Shown here one piece after another: positions 1 through 11,772 of a stretch of DNA of 64,000 nucleotides. Position 1 is the stretch's first letter. Every line of letters begins with the position of its first letter. Under the pieces are notes generated by a model that did no database searches, was not told the DNA's origin, and saw only the letters and a program-made list of their open reading frames with translations. This DNA is from Hypoxylon rubiginosum (taxonomy: Eukaryota; Ascomycota; Sordariomycetes; Xylariales; Hypoxylaceae). The stretch is taken from assembly GCA_902806565.1 (NCBI GenBank), contig CADCXA010000053.1:806001-870000 (forward strand), given 5' to 3'. Both the position numbers and the translations under genes were made by a program.

Positions 1-1493
1 AGAGCAGATATCTGGCATAAAATGGCTGTTGGTATTTAGTGTGCCTGCCGACTGTTAGCATTTCCCCTTACGGCTAGCAGTGTCACGGATTATCTGCTCT
101 GTAGTTCGGGAACATCCTCGAGCGTTATCTTTGACTGTTTGGGTGCTAGTACGAGGCGAGCTCCTATCGTGAGATACACGCGTGCCTGTGATATGCTACC
201 AAGGTGGGCTATTCGACTCGAGATAAGAATTCCCAACACCATGGAAGTGTTGATTCTCCGCATATCGTTGCGGACAAATGGATCCCCCGATTTCTTTATA
301 GGCTATCAATATTCACTCATAACTTCATTACGTAAACTTGGGCACATGCGAACTGTAGGAACGCGAGGGATTTTCGAAGTATTATGAGAAAAAGATATGC
401 CGAATTGTATCATACAAACTAGCGGGCCGATCCACACAAGACGTCAATGTTATAGTGGACCCGGAGGAAAGACTAGAGCATCTAATTTCCCACGAGCACC
501 AAGATATAACTAGGCTGTCCTGCTGTAAACAGTGATAGGGGTCTGCTCGGGGTCTGCTCTCAAGTAGGTATTTCAGGTAGGTAAACTGCTTACAAAACCA
601 TTCGATGCGAGAACAAGGTACGAATTCGCATATACCTAGCTCACAATAGGAATGACGAAACTCCCGCGGCCTTGGCGTTTCCCTTTCCATTATATTGACT
701 TGGGGGGTTAACAGACTGACAGAGAGGCACGAGAACCAGATTTGCGAAAACTTGAAAGGCCTGCATGCTTGGCGCCCCTTGATCCTGGTCTCTACAGCAG
801 AACTAGGCCGGGCCCCTGAAAGGCACCAGACGCACAAGGAATGGTCGGCCCCCTAGTCTCCTGTCGACGATGATGCGCCTCAAATTTGCATCGAATAGAA
901 TTTCTGGAACGAGACACGGCTGTGGGACAGCGTCGCAAGCGGGCAGCACGAGCGAAGACAGGCATGGCGGGGAAGCGATTCCGGGCAAGGGGTCGAAAGT
1001 CCAAAAGGCAAGACTTTGGCATAGTGGCGGGCGAGAAAAAAAAATCGCTGATCTTCATTCATACGGATTTTTGTGGCATGGAGGATTCAACTTGGGGGCT
1101 ATCCACCGGATTTTACTCCGGCTTCCGAAACGCTGGCCAACTTCTTGCCGTCTGCAAGTAGGCTAGGGGTGTCGGACTTGAGCCCCGACGCGAGAGTCAG
1201 AGCTCTGATTCACATACGCCCACGATCTCCTTTCTTGCTAACCCACTTTCTCTCTCGAAGCATCAGTCACGTCGCGCGCTGCGCCTCCGGACGCCAAAAT
1301 AGCCCAATGCTCTCAAAACTATTAACTTTTTATTTCATTTTCTTCATATGCTGTCTCGTAGTCTGCGAAGATGTATATGGATGCGATGCACCGTAAGGGG
1401 TATAGGGAGGGCTGGTCGTCATTAGTCGCGCCAGCATAGTTAAAAAATGCAAATTGAACACCAGTTCCCAAATGCTTGCCAGCCTTATCCGCC
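1..1493. other. left-edge stretch without a recognisable gene
   Basis: Several short overlapping frames are open on both strands around 790-1400, but none has a domain, a signal peptide or a convincing splice pattern. The stretch adjoins the 3' end of the SMP-30-like gene. I see nothing else in it. Confidence 0.5.
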
Positions 1494-2510
1494 TTACACT
1501 CTCTCCTCTTGGGTGACCACCGTTACCGACACTGCTGAGTTGATATTTGCCAACTCGCTCCAGGGATTTTGGCCGTCTTGTACGAACCAATTCATCTCGA
1601 TCTCCCCACAGCATACGACGAATAGTTTCGGTTTGTCGTTTACGTAGACTAACTCGACCGCCGTTGGCGCGGATAGGTTCTTCAAGACGACGTCTGTCTT
1701 GGCCTCGCCTGTCGTAGGATCGATGCCGACCTTCCATATGTACCCATCCGTATAACTGCATGTGTAAACGGCCGTCTGATCTCGCGAGAGGGCCAAGCCG
1801 TCGCAATGGGGAATATCGTCCGTGACTATCTGCACGGGCCCTGTAGTGCGGATACCCACTGACGGGTCGTCCTGAACTCGCTCAATTGGGAGGCGACACA
1901 GCGTGCCGGCGCTAGTATTGGTGAACCACAAGAACTCGTCAGTGACGCGTATTCGATTGAGGCCGAAAAAGTCGCCCTCACCGCCCGCAACCTTCATCGT
2001 GTCGTCGGCTACCAACAGCGACGTGTTGCCCGTTTGTATGTCCAGACACCAGATGCAGTTTTTGAAGGAGTCCGGAATCACCACCACGCGCTCTGAAATA
2101 GGAATTATGCCGATGCAGAATCCAGTGTTCTCGATTTTCGTTACTTTCGTTATTTTGGGCGGACTGCTGTCGTCTGGACTGAGCGCCACGCGCCATACGA
2201 TGAAATCCTCAAACTCGATATTCACTAGGTCGACTACCCCTGACAGAATCAGGTATTCATCGTTGCTGCCCGGTATTGGGCATAGGTTGATGAGACCATT
2301 TGCTTCCTCCTCGAAGTTGTGTAGCAATTCTGGTGTTGAGTCTGGATCCTCAGCATTAAATGTGTATAATTCTGGTTCGTCTAGTCGGGAGGCTAAGATC
2401 TTGCCGTTGGGCCGCAACGCGAAACCTTCAAACCAGGAATCCGATGGCAGCTGAGTCACCAGCACAACATCATCGACGGACCCGTCCTCTAACATGGCGG
2501 AGTTACACAA
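1494..2510 (-). CDS. SMP-30/gluconolactonase-like beta-propeller protein
   Basis: This is a single open frame of 338 residues. It reads as repeated beta-propeller blades of the SMP-30/gluconolactonase/LRE-like type, with strand-turn elements such as WFEGFALRPNGKILAS, HCDGLALSRDQTAVYTCSYT and WKVGIDPTTGEAK. Family members are lactone hydrolases or uncharacterised secreted or cytosolic propellers, and in fungi some sit in metabolite clusters. No clear signal peptide follows the first Met. A second Met at codon 6 is an alternative start, and an upstream exon cannot be excluded. The gene is intronless here. The next gene to the right, 2.7 kb away, is an AA11 LPMO on the same strand. Oxidised sugar lactones would be a plausible substrate, but that is inference from neighbours only. 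The fold assignment is fairly sure; the substrate is unknown. Confidence 0.75.
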   Translation of the reverse strand: MCNSAMLEDGSVDDVVLVTQLPSDSWFEGFALRPNGKILASRLDEPELYTFNAEDPDSTPELLHNFEEEANGLINLCPIPGSNDEYLILSGVVDLVNIEFEDFIVWRVALSPDDSSPPKITKVTKIENTGFCIGIIPISERVVVIPDSFKNCIWCLDIQTGNTSLLVADDTMKVAGGEGDFFGLNRIRVTDEFLWFTNTSAGTLCRLPIERVQDDPSVGIRTTGPVQIVTDDIPHCDGLALSRDQTAVYTCSYTDGYIWKVGIDPTTGEAKTDVVLKNLSAPTAVELVYVNDKPKLFVVCCGEIEMNWFVQDGQNPWSELANINSAVSVTVVTQEERV

Positions 2511-5194
2511 TGGAGTAGTACAGTCGAAGGGAGTTGCAAGACGTGTTGAGGTGGGAAAAAGCGTGTGTGACGAAGTTGGCAGAATGGAGCTATGGTTGGC
2601 TCAGACGACATTGCGACCTGACCAATGTAAAATACGAAATGGCAACCCCCATGGCGCCCAGTGCGAATCCATCACGTGAACCGGTTCCTCACCCCCCTGA
2701 GCTATACCGAAGGGTCTATGCGGCATCTCTCACATGAACCATTTGAAGTACTGCAATGGTACCCTCAAATCTAAAAAGATGTGAAGAGACCCCAGGAGAT
2801 TGCGGCTTTCCGTTACTATCACACATGATGTAAATTTTGGGATATTTTCGATTCTCGTCCCGATCCGTTTCAGACCCCTCATATATTTGGCAGAGTATTT
2901 CATTTTAAAGAAGTAGAAAGCAGAGTCTTGAAGACGAAGTAGTGCTGTCTAGTAACCATTCTAATAAAATAAGAAACGTTAGTGAAGCCAACTTCCCCGC
3001 AAACAGTAAAGAGGGTGCTGTCTAGAGGTCTCTGAGCTGGATTAGCAGTGACGCCGGTGACAAGATCGCCTACTAGTAGTACTCGGCCGCTACAGGAACC
3101 GTCTCTCTACCTTCAAATACGGTTCCCACACGTAGCCCCTGTCATTATACATATGTAGTTAAATATGTCGATTATCCCCTCGATAGGGGTCGAGTGCGGC
3201 TGTGGGGACGACACTTCTTACGTTCCCCATTCTCTGCCCCTCTCTCGGCTTCTTCCCTGATTGGTCAGATTTGACGTAGATTTGTTGTCATTGCCGTGGT
3301 AAACGCGCCGCAGTTGACCAGGAATTTAGTCGGCTGGGGGAGGTGATTATGGCCGGTGTTCCCACCCCTCGTTTCTGAGGCTTTGGCTCCCTGGCCGCGG
3401 GCGTGGGATTGTGACCAGTCAGTTTGTTACTAATACAGCAATGCATGCAAGCGAGTTTCGGTTGGTTCCCGAGGCGCACCAAGCCGATAGGATAGTCCAT
3501 CGATCCCGTATGACAAAGAAAAATGAAATAAATTGATTTGCCCTTGGCTTACTGCTACCGATTCCAAACATGCCCGGGACGAACCTGTTACCATGGACGT
3601 GGAATATTAACCCGGATGTTAATCGAAGCCACTTTCACCATCGTGGTTGCACCGGTTCAGCGAGTTGACAACTGATAGATCTTCCCGTACCACCCACCGA
3701 TAACGAGCTCCCTAACCGTGCTTTTCTTTCGCGTCCATTGCGGACCTTTGTAAGTTCCATCGAGTTCTAGCCCGTCAATCTGCGTGCGTGAAAACGGGGC
3801 TGACTAGGGTCTCACGGGCGGTAGTAGAGACGTTAACCACCATATAAGCAGGGGACTTATTGAACTAGGTACACACTTACACCGAAAAGAAAACGAACTA
3901 AGGGGGGAATCTGACTCGTCATTCCGGACCAGCGGCGGAAGTCTAAGCGTACCTCCCGTAACCCGACCCCCAGTTTCTCTCTTGATAAGGATAGCCTATG
4001 CGCATTGTGCATACGTCGAGGTGCAACTTTCAGTAAGTAACTCGTAATTCTTACCGCGTTTAAATTACCAAGGTGTTTTGTTCCTTTTCCTTTTCAGCCT
4101 CCTCATGCAATGCTTGCTAGTGCTTACCAAAAGGTAGTTTATTGACCTAACATGTTTCGGACGGCGTTCGGGGATCGACACTAGTGCTGGCCATAAGCAC
4201 TTAACCTACCTAGCTCCCGTGTCCGGTTCCCAACTTGGTTTCTGCCCTATGGTTATGACGAGGCCGACAGGCCAGATCGACGGTTCAGAACCATGGCTCC
4301 AAGTGCCGGTTGAGTCTAGATAACGAGACCGGCAACATCGTCTGTTCCCATGGGACGACACGGGGCAACATCAGACATATCAGAGTCGAATGGAGCCGGA
4401 TACCACCATCATGGGTACGGGTTAATATTTCACCACGTAAAGTAAAACTTACGACGCTGAGACGTGTCGAGGGCTCAGTATCCTCTGATGCAGGCGGACT
4501 ATCCCTCTTTTGAACGTACATCCAATCCAACTATGCTGCCAGTAATCTTATGGCCTTGGCACCTCTATTCTACCTTGCTCTCCAACATACAGCTCGCCTA
4601 CAACTGCAAAGTCAGGAGGCTAACAGCATTTGCCCCTTGCGAGAACTGTCCGCATGCTTGCTACATTCAGTCTCTTTCGTTTGCGATCCAACAGTGCTAA
4701 ACATAACCCTATTAGAAGTGACCGTGTTGTTGCAGATCAATCGAATAGGGGGGTAGTCTGACGGGGAAAGTAACAAGGTGTTGCAATTATGGCTAATTGG
4801 CGTCACTAGGTTGGGATAAAGGGGCTCATCTCCTCTACTATCCCTTCTCTTGTACCAACAGACCTATAACCCTACCCGGGCAGTAAGAGCTAAGACCCTG
4901 AGAGAGTAGAGCTTATATTTTCATAACACGAATCGCAGCCTTGTTGTTTCTGAAGTCAGTAACGGAATATTGCCTCGATTTATCGTAAGGGGCACGGAAT
5001 CAGCATACACAGCACCGAAAAGTCAAGGCCCAGGAATCATGAAAGATAAATTATATTGAAGGTATGCCCATCTCCTAGATACTAGACCACTCACCAGTAG
5101 TAGTCACTTGCCATGGCGCCAGACTAGCTGACAAGACAAAGCGTTTTGGGAAAATGGTATGAGTCTAACCTCCAAGGAAAGAGGTTTACGGTGC
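2511..5194. other. gene-poor intergenic region
   Basis: About 2.7 kb without a convincing gene. Frames of 60-80 codons at 3288-3500 and 4285-4806 overlap on opposite strands and show no domain or splice pattern. Base composition is moderate, not the extreme AT-richness expected of heavily RIP-mutated repeats. No inverted or long direct repeat stood out. Confidence 0.5.
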
Positions 5195-6643
5195 TTATGC
5201 TGGTGAAATGTCTAAGCCTGCACCAGAACCAGGCTTACACTTAAATCCAGGGGCAATAGGCTGAGGGCCGGTCAACTGCCCACCAGTGCATGTAGCGAAG
5301 TGAGTACCGTCATCAAGACAGGTAAGATAGCCCTCAGTGCAGGTTCCAGGGCTAGCCGTTTGGGTTGGCTCGGCGTCAGACGTGGTAGTTGGTGTTGGGT
5401 CAGTAAATGACAACGGTGGGGTAGTCACGGGCGTGGAAGCAGTTGACACTGAGGCAGTTGACAGAGAGGTAGTCGAAGACATACCGCCATTGTCACCAGT
5501 TGTAGCTGTCTGGCTAGCTTGAGGCGCGTCAATTGGTTCTGGCCCCTGCCCTTCCCCCTGCCCCTGCCTCTGCCTTGCTCGAGGGTTTCCGTCGCATTGC
5601 TGTTGGAAGAGGTTTTGGGTACCTTCCGGGTGGTCGACGGAAGCGCCCGGGTCCGGAAATGCAATTGCGAGTTGCTTGTTAAGAGCCTCTCCGGTAGTAC
5701 AACCCTGTGATACTTCTCCCATGTCGGCCATAAAGAGTTCAGGAAACTCCGCTCGCTCTGAAAGCATTGCACGGCGGCCGATCGACCTTTTCGACTCAGG
5801 AAGCTTGACGAGAATTGGGGCGCAGTTTTGGTAATATTCACTAGAAAAAGCCATAGTCAGTAAATACTTCTTCAGGAAAGATATTTGAAGCGTGAGACAT
5901 GTCTCAGGAGTAATGACTCTTGAATCGTGAATCTTTACTCCCGAAACTGGCTGAAAAAGGAGGGAAAAGGGGGAGCTTCGGATGTTACTTACGGCTGACC
6001 TCCAATCCGAGGGAGCCACTATAAATCAAGTTAGTAAGTAGTTACAAGTCGAATGAGATGTAATTCCAAAAGAAATTCATGAAAGCTGACTTTCTAGATA
6101 GTAAATATCGAGTCTCACAGCAATAAGAAGAAATGTACTTACAGTCCAAGAGAATAGATGCAAACCTGGTTTGATGCCTTCTGGGATCCTGAACGGGTAT
6201 TTGTCTTGATTTGGGCCCTCGAGGTTACCTGGCTGGTTACGCGCTGGGCATCCGCCTTCAATCGAATGAATGACTTTCCACCGCGCACTCGTTAAATTGT
6301 AGTTCTCCCATCCATCTGTAACAGGGCCGGATAGAGAAAATTGGCACGAGCCACCCCCGTGAACAGCTTTCCCCGAGAATGAGGCCGTTTGTTCCTCTCC
6401 AATAACCATGACTGTTGGTTCCCCATCCAGTTGCAACACCGGCTTCAAACCCGTCTCCGTCTTCTCGCTCGTGTCCATCATCATCGGTATCTTACAAGGG
6501 AAGTTCAAGCCTGTTGGATCGATTGGGTTGGTTGGACCATATTCAACGAAGCGAAATGGCTTGGGGTTCTCGAGGACAACGTGGGTCGCCGCCAGCGACG
6601 CCCATGTTGCCGTAGCTACTAGAAGTTTTGTGCGACTATGCAT
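5195..6643 (-). CDS. AA11-type lytic polysaccharide monooxygenase with Cys-rich C-terminal module
   Basis: A secreted copper enzyme that would cleave chitin-like polysaccharides oxidatively. Exons are 6643-6143, 6018-5993 (26 nt) and 5840-5195, giving 390 residues. Splice sites are GTAAGT donors with TTTATAG and TTTCTAG acceptors, and joining them restores the AA11 motif SWTWLPRIGGQPEYYQNCAP. A signal peptide of about 20 residues leaves His21 as mature His1. The second histidine-brace ligand is His95 in AVHGGGSC, and WKVIHSIEGGCP is also typical of the family. After the catalytic domain come a Gln/Gly/Glu-rich stretch, a Ser/Thr linker (about 270-330) and a C-terminal Cys module beginning GTCTEGYLTCLDDG, as in many AA11 proteins. 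The family is known for chitin activity; activity on other glycans is possible. The short middle exon makes a naive single-exon prediction fail. Confidence 0.9.
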
Positions 6644-7173
6644 ATTGGGCCAGAATACCGCATGTGTTTGAGAAGAGTATGGCGCCAGTCCGTTGCTGGG
6701 GAATGGAAATATGTAATTAAGGACAGCAATATAAATGCTTTGTTATTTATGGGAAGATATTTAAACAAAGGTCCCTGGACGCTGATACAATGCAAAGTTC
6801 TGGTGTGAAGGCAAGCAAACAAAGAGTCATCATGTCCCGTGGACTTTTGACTAAGAGATTGTTCACAACTCACATAGTGTCTCAAACAACGAGAAGTGAA
6901 GAGGAACCTTTTGAGTGATTCAGTTGTGAAATTGGTTAATCAACTATGACAATATTTCATGACCGGTATATCCCAACATTGCTAATAGTTTAGCTTCTAG
7001 TGTAGTGTTCCAGCATTCAATATGCGATGCACCTGGCGAACGTTCTTCACCCTTGAAGATGCCTATCTAGGTATGCGACTTTGAAGATTGTAACAAAGAA
7101 TTTTAAGTTCATTACTCCAAGCCCTTGCCCCCATATTTCACATAGATATAATATATCATCTTAGATGCTAGCA

Positions 7174-7183
7174 TACCTAGGTA
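7174..7183. repeat. dispersed TACCTAGGTA palindrome
   Basis: A perfect 10-bp palindrome in noncoding DNA. The same core recurs at many intergenic places in this window, for example 22027, 24197, 31124 and 46158. Confidence 0.6.
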
Positions 7184-8345
7184 CATGATAACGCTAAATT
7201 GAACATCTCGTTCAGTACTTTATATGTCCATAAGTTTTGTGTGAAGAATTCAATTGGCCCTAGAACAGCTGAGAGAGCTATAAAAAGGATGCTACATCGT
7301 AGGACTCTTGTAAATAGTCAAGAAAATCACAGGAAGCTTGATCTATGAACTGTTTTAGGGACTCATATCTTATGGATTTTTAAGATTTTTACGATGTTGT
7401 GTTTTATAATTCCCATTTTCTAGAAATAAACGAATGCCCCTATAATACTTAAGATCGTAGATATTTTCAGTAACAGTACGATGAGTCGCAAACGTGCTCC
7501 TCTAGTTCTTGTGCATCATTGAATTGTGTTCGCTTCTAGGAAATGGTACTTAGTTTAATGGAGAAGAATATGGCACTGAGAATGAATTGTACTTGCAAGG
7601 TAGTGTACCTATCTGGACAGTTGAAAAAAACTATTGCGACTTGTCGTTTCTATTTTTATAAACTCCGGTGGAATGTACAGCACACCGGGGTGGGAATTAA
7701 TAGCGTCTCCAGTCGAGCGAAAGATATATATCTAGGTATTTCTGAGGCATTTTTGCTTAGAGAAATACATCCAAAATGGATCTGTGGCTCCTAGTGAGAA
7801 GTTAAGGGATTAGTATTATTCCTTAGAAATTTGCCTGAGAGATACTTAGAGTTATATCTTTGGTTCGACGGAAGACACTATTAGTTCCCGTCCCATCCCG
7901 GTGGGTTGTACTTCAGCTACACTGCCGGCATGATTACCGGGCTACCGCCATCTGGCGCTCATCTCGGCCGTTGTGTGGATCTTTACTTACGGGGAGCAAT
8001 TTATCAGAGGCGCGTGGCGATGCAGGAACGTAGAGAATCGACTTAATTTAAACAATCAATGTGCAACTCGGTTACATCCGCAATCAGCTACGGCAGCGTT
8101 GATATTCGAAACAGGTAGGGTCGTACTAAAACTATAGTGTGCATCGATTCAGGCTCTTACTCCGCAGGAGGTTAGCCACAAAGCCGCCGGGAACCCGGGC
8201 CATTTCCCCTAGATCCCCATATCTAAGTCGGCACCTTATGCTCCACGCTTCGGAATAGGGGAAGATTTGGTTTGGGGAAGTTGGGGTACCCCAGCTTTCT
8301 GCATTTGCCTCCGTGATGGCAAAATACGTGAATATGCGTAGGCGA

Positions 8346-8353
8346 TATATAAA
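8346..8353 (+). promoter_or_regulatory. probable TATA box of the GH7 gene
   Basis: TATATAAA lies about 115 bases before the chosen GH7 start codon, a usual distance for strongly induced fungal cellulase genes. Confidence 0.5.
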
Positions 8354-8467
8354 TGAGTATGCGTCCTGAGATATGAGATGCTCCAAGAAAGGTGTTGCGT
8401 GCTTGTTACATCCTAGGTGACCGTATTGAAAACCATCGCGCGGGCAAATTTCGAGACGTCAAACACC

Positions 8468-10069
8468 ATGACTACTAGCAAGCTCGTCCTAAGCCTCGCG
8501 GCCCTAGGCTTCGTCGCCGCCCAGAAGCCCGGTAGCACTCCCGACGTGCATCCCGAGCTGACGACGTACCGATGTACGATGACCGACGGCTGCGCAGAAG
8601 CCACTAACTACCTAGTCCTGGACTCGTCTGCTCACTGGATTCACCAAGCCAACAACCAAGATCTTGGCTGCGGTAGCTGGGGAAGCGGACCAGATGAGAC
8701 GGCTTGCCCTACTAAGGAGGCATGCGCCCAGAACTGCATTAGTAAGTGGCTTTATAGTTCTTCAACGCATTTGATCTCTCATGGTTGAGTCTCAATGGCT
8801 GACGGAGGTACCGTGACATAGTGGAGGGCCAGTCTGACTACAAGAGTATCGGTGTCACGACAGACGGCGCTTCGTTGAACATGCAGCTGATCGTTGGCGC
8901 CAACGTCGTGTCCCCCCGTATCTACCTCCTGGACGAAGCGAAGGAGAACTACGAGATGATGAAGCTCACCGGGGCCGAATTTTCCTTCGACATCGAGGCC
9001 AGCCACCTGCCCTGCGGCATGAACAGCGCTCTGTACCTCTCCGAGATGGCGGCCGACGGTGGCAAGAGTGAATTGAACCCTGGCGGAGCCGCCTGGGGCA
9101 CGGGTTATTGTAGGTTACCGTCCTAACTATCCCTGATTGACTGTTTACTCACCGTCCGATAGGCGACGCCCAGTGCTACGTCACCCCCTTCTACAATGGC
9201 GAAGTAAGCGATTATATGACCCCGACCAACTGCTCGCAACCCCCTTTTGACACTCCGCTAACCGCCCATTCAGGGTAACGTCGAAGCTAAGGGAATTTGC
9301 TGCAACGAGATGGACATATGGGAAGCCAACTCCCGCGCCAACCAGATCGCGCCCCACCCATGCAACCAGACGGGCCCGTACCTCTGCGCGGGAGACGAGT
9401 GCGCTGCCGACGGCGTCTGCGACAAGAACGGCTGCGGATGGAACCCGTACCGTCTCAGCCAGCCCGAGTACTACGGGCGCGGCGCCGACTACACCGTGGA
9501 CACGACCAAGCCCTTCACGGTCGTCACGCAGTTCCCGGCCGACGAGGCGGGCAACCTGAAGGAGATCCACCGCCTCTACGTGCAGGGAGACAAGGTCATC
9601 AAGGCCGAGGTCGTCAAGAAGGAGGGCGTGCCCGAGGTCGCCTTCACCAACGACGAGTACTGCGCCGCGACGGGCGCGACCAAGTTCATGGACCTGGGTG
9701 CCCACGAGGTCATGGGCGAGGCCCGTAAGTGTTCCCCCTTTCAGCCAGTTTTGGCTCGAGTATCTTGCCTGAAGAAGTAGTTGCTGACTCCCGTTTTTGT
9801 AGTGACCCGAGGTATGGTCTTGGCTTTCTCGATCTGGTGGGACGAGGGAGGGTATATGTCCTGGCTTGACGGAGAAAAAGACGGAGCTGGACCATGCGTT
9901 AGTACACCATTTAAGGCGTTTATATGTTCTATACTAACATATTCTACAGAATGCTACTGAAGGGAACCCGACGATCATCAGACAGATCGAAGCGCACCCT
10001 GAGGTCACCTTCAGCAACCTGAAATGGGGTGAGATCGGCTCGACCTACCCGGCTTCTTCGATACAATAG
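8468..10069 (+). CDS. GH7 cellulase, endoglucanase type (Cel7B-like)
   Basis: A secreted retaining cellulase. Six exons (8468-8741, 8822-9109, 9163-9203, 9274-9724, 9803-9897, 9950-10069) give 422 residues with all phases consistent. The start at 8468 gives a signal peptide ending near FVAAQ. An upstream in-frame ATG at 8417 would add 17 residues ahead of the signal and is less likely. The catalytic motif NEMDIWE supplies nucleophile Glu213, Asp215 and acid/base Glu218. Conserved pieces include LTTYRCT, SGYC/DAQC-like cysteine pairs, FSIWWDEGGYMSWLD and TFSNLKWGEIGST. The loop around LDGEKDGAGPCNATEGNP is short, as in endoglucanase I rather than tunnel-type cellobiohydrolases, so endoglucanase is preferred. 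Some middle segments (CGWNPYRLSQPEYYG) resemble cellobiohydrolases. There is no linker or CBM1; the protein stops right after the catalytic domain. Confidence 0.92.
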
Positions 10070-10238
10070 AAAGACAGCTAGATTTAACGATATACTTTAT
10101 AGAGTGCTTCATAATTCAGCTGGTTCCATACAATTGGTTACCTACTCTTCTGTGAATCTGTCACGAGAAAATCGTAGGTATTACGTAAGCGAGACTCTCT
10201 GAACTCCTGCTTACTTAATCAGCTGGTCAACTATATAA

Positions 10239-10278
10239 GAGAATCCATACCTCCCTACCTTGGTAGGTAGGGATTCTC
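10239..10278. repeat. imperfect inverted repeat downstream of GH7
   Basis: GAGAATCC (10239-10246) pairs with GGATTCTC (10271-10278), and the inner CCCTACCT pairs with AGGTAGGG around a TGGT loop, leaving a small bulge. It lies about 170 bases past the GH7 stop codon, so it could be in the 3' UTR. The function is unknown; it could equally be a nested variant of the dispersed TAGGTA-type motif. Confidence 0.6.
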
Positions 10279-10953
10279 AATCTTAGAATAGGACTTTAGA
10301 ACTTGGGCCTTTAATACCGAGCTTGAAAATGATCTCGGGTACCTTTCAGCTGGTGACAGAATCTATCTACTCGAGGATATCTTCAAGTGTCAAACTCATT
10401 ATCCCTTTTGCTAACTGAGCCTCCTTTGTGGTGGAAGTTTACCTTCCAAGCCCTACCTGGACCGCGGTAACGCGTAGAGACAGCTTTTAGACGATTTAGT
10501 ATTTGAGGGATTGTTGTGTTGCTCTAAATAAAGTGTTTAATTTGCTCCCAGTAGACATGCTGCGGTCAGAGTTCGTATCAACAATGGCAATTGTCCTGTC
10601 ATTTATACGGTGTCTGTGTAAATGACGTCGTAGGTTTGATGGGCGTGTCCTTTTGTGGTGTTGCTTGCAAAGGGTGCCATCACTCAAGGGCATCCAGCAA
10701 AAGACCTCACGGATGGGTATTTTAATTGTATGGCTGTCTATCTCGAACGGCGGTGCGTTGTCAGGGCGCAATGTGTGGTTGATAAGGCATACCTGGCGGT
10801 CGCATAAAACGGGTAAGCGTAAAAAGAAGTAGTTTGGTACGATAAGGGATGAAAATGTTGCGAATAGCTACAAATAATCAATATCCCCCTTCCTGAAAGA
10901 AAAGGAGTCAAAGAAGAGAAGGAGAAGAAAGAGAAGGAGAGGAAGAGGAAGGA

Positions 10954-11004
10954 AAAGAAGAAGAAGAAGAAGAAGAAGAAGAAGAAGAAGAAGAAGAAGA
11001 AGAA
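10954..11004 (+). repeat. (GAA)n microsatellite
   Basis: About 17 uninterrupted AAG/GAA units, preceded from about 10905 by impure purine-rich sequence. It produces artificial poly-Leu, poly-Phe and poly-Ser frames on the minus strand that should not be annotated as genes. Confidence 0.9.
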
Positions 11005-11091
11005 ATAAAAATAAACCACAGAAGTATGTCAAAAAAGCACTCCATGAACACTCTATAAACAGCACAGCTCAATACAAATGCGATTAGTACG

Positions 11092-11772
11092 CTAGGTTGA
11101 TCGTTGTCTGTACGCTCCGTTAAGGTCATGTTCGGAGAACATTGGAATGCCCTTGTCCGTGGACCTTGCATTCATTTTCGATATAGGCCGCCAGCCATCT
11201 TCCTCAAACCTAGCCACCGGCCCGTCCTCCCTCTCCTGCGTCCACACTTCGTCCGTCTCATTTTGCATCCTGAATAACACCCTGTTTATATACCTGCCAC
11301 TGCTTGCTATAGGCGCCCCTCCCCGATCCCCCTCTTTGTTGTACATTGTGGTTAAGGCTGCACGAGGCGGCACTGTGGCTCTCGTAGTCTTTTTCGGATA
11401 GGTATAGTCTGAGGTATGTTCACAAGCCTAGCCGCTTCGTCTGCATCTCGAGTGTGGCAGGCGTTTGGAAATATTGCTGCATATCGGAAATTTAAAACAA
11501 CGCCCTCCGTGACGAAGCGGTAATGGGCAGACTCTACGATCTTCTGGGCCTTCTTGTCGTCAACCAAACTTGAATGGTGATGCTTGTCGATTATTTTCTG
11601 GCCTCCGATGTAGTTGACTGATGACCCTGTGTAGAGCATCGTCTCTAGGGATGTTATCTTTGGATCTACATCCGTTTTCAGCGACTTGATCGTGCGATTT
11701 TGACGGTAGGGCAAGTGAGTTATGTCGATATCCCCTATCTCCATCCTGGTTGCAAACCCTCTGGCAGGTCAA
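11092..11772 (-). other. possible degenerate or unrecognised gene
   Basis: Two minus-strand frames abut here. One (11744-11352) begins near MEIGDIDITHLPYRQ and runs 130 codons. The next (11373-11092) contains GRYINRVLFRMQNETDEVW. The composition is protein-like, with mixed charged and hydrophobic residues and few low-complexity runs, and the two could be joined by a small intron or represent a frameshifted remnant. I recognise no domain and no signal peptide. It may be a decayed gene or chance. Confidence 0.25.

Larger units (their letters stand above)
6644..8467. other. divergent intergenic region between AA11 LPMO and GH7 genes
   Basis: About 1.8 kb holding the upstream regions of both divergently transcribed polysaccharide-degrading genes. 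The first 1.2 kb is AT-rich. It contains a TACCTAGGTA palindrome at 7174-7183 and a TATA element before GH7. Open frames at 7543-7794 and 8132-8386 show no recognisable domain. Confidence 0.5.

Noticed and set aside
2511..5194. RIP-degraded repeat as explanation for the gene-poor region
   Set aside because: Base composition is moderate and no TpA-rich, stop-dense pattern or duplicated partner was visible.
9181..9728. 174-codon minus frame and 143-codon alternative plus frame over GH7
   Set aside because: Shadows of the GH7 exon; Arg/Gly/Val-rich composition and no motif.
10738..11171. Minus-strand frames with long poly-Phe, poly-Leu and poly-Ser runs
   Set aside because: All are translations of the (GAA)n microsatellite in three frames.
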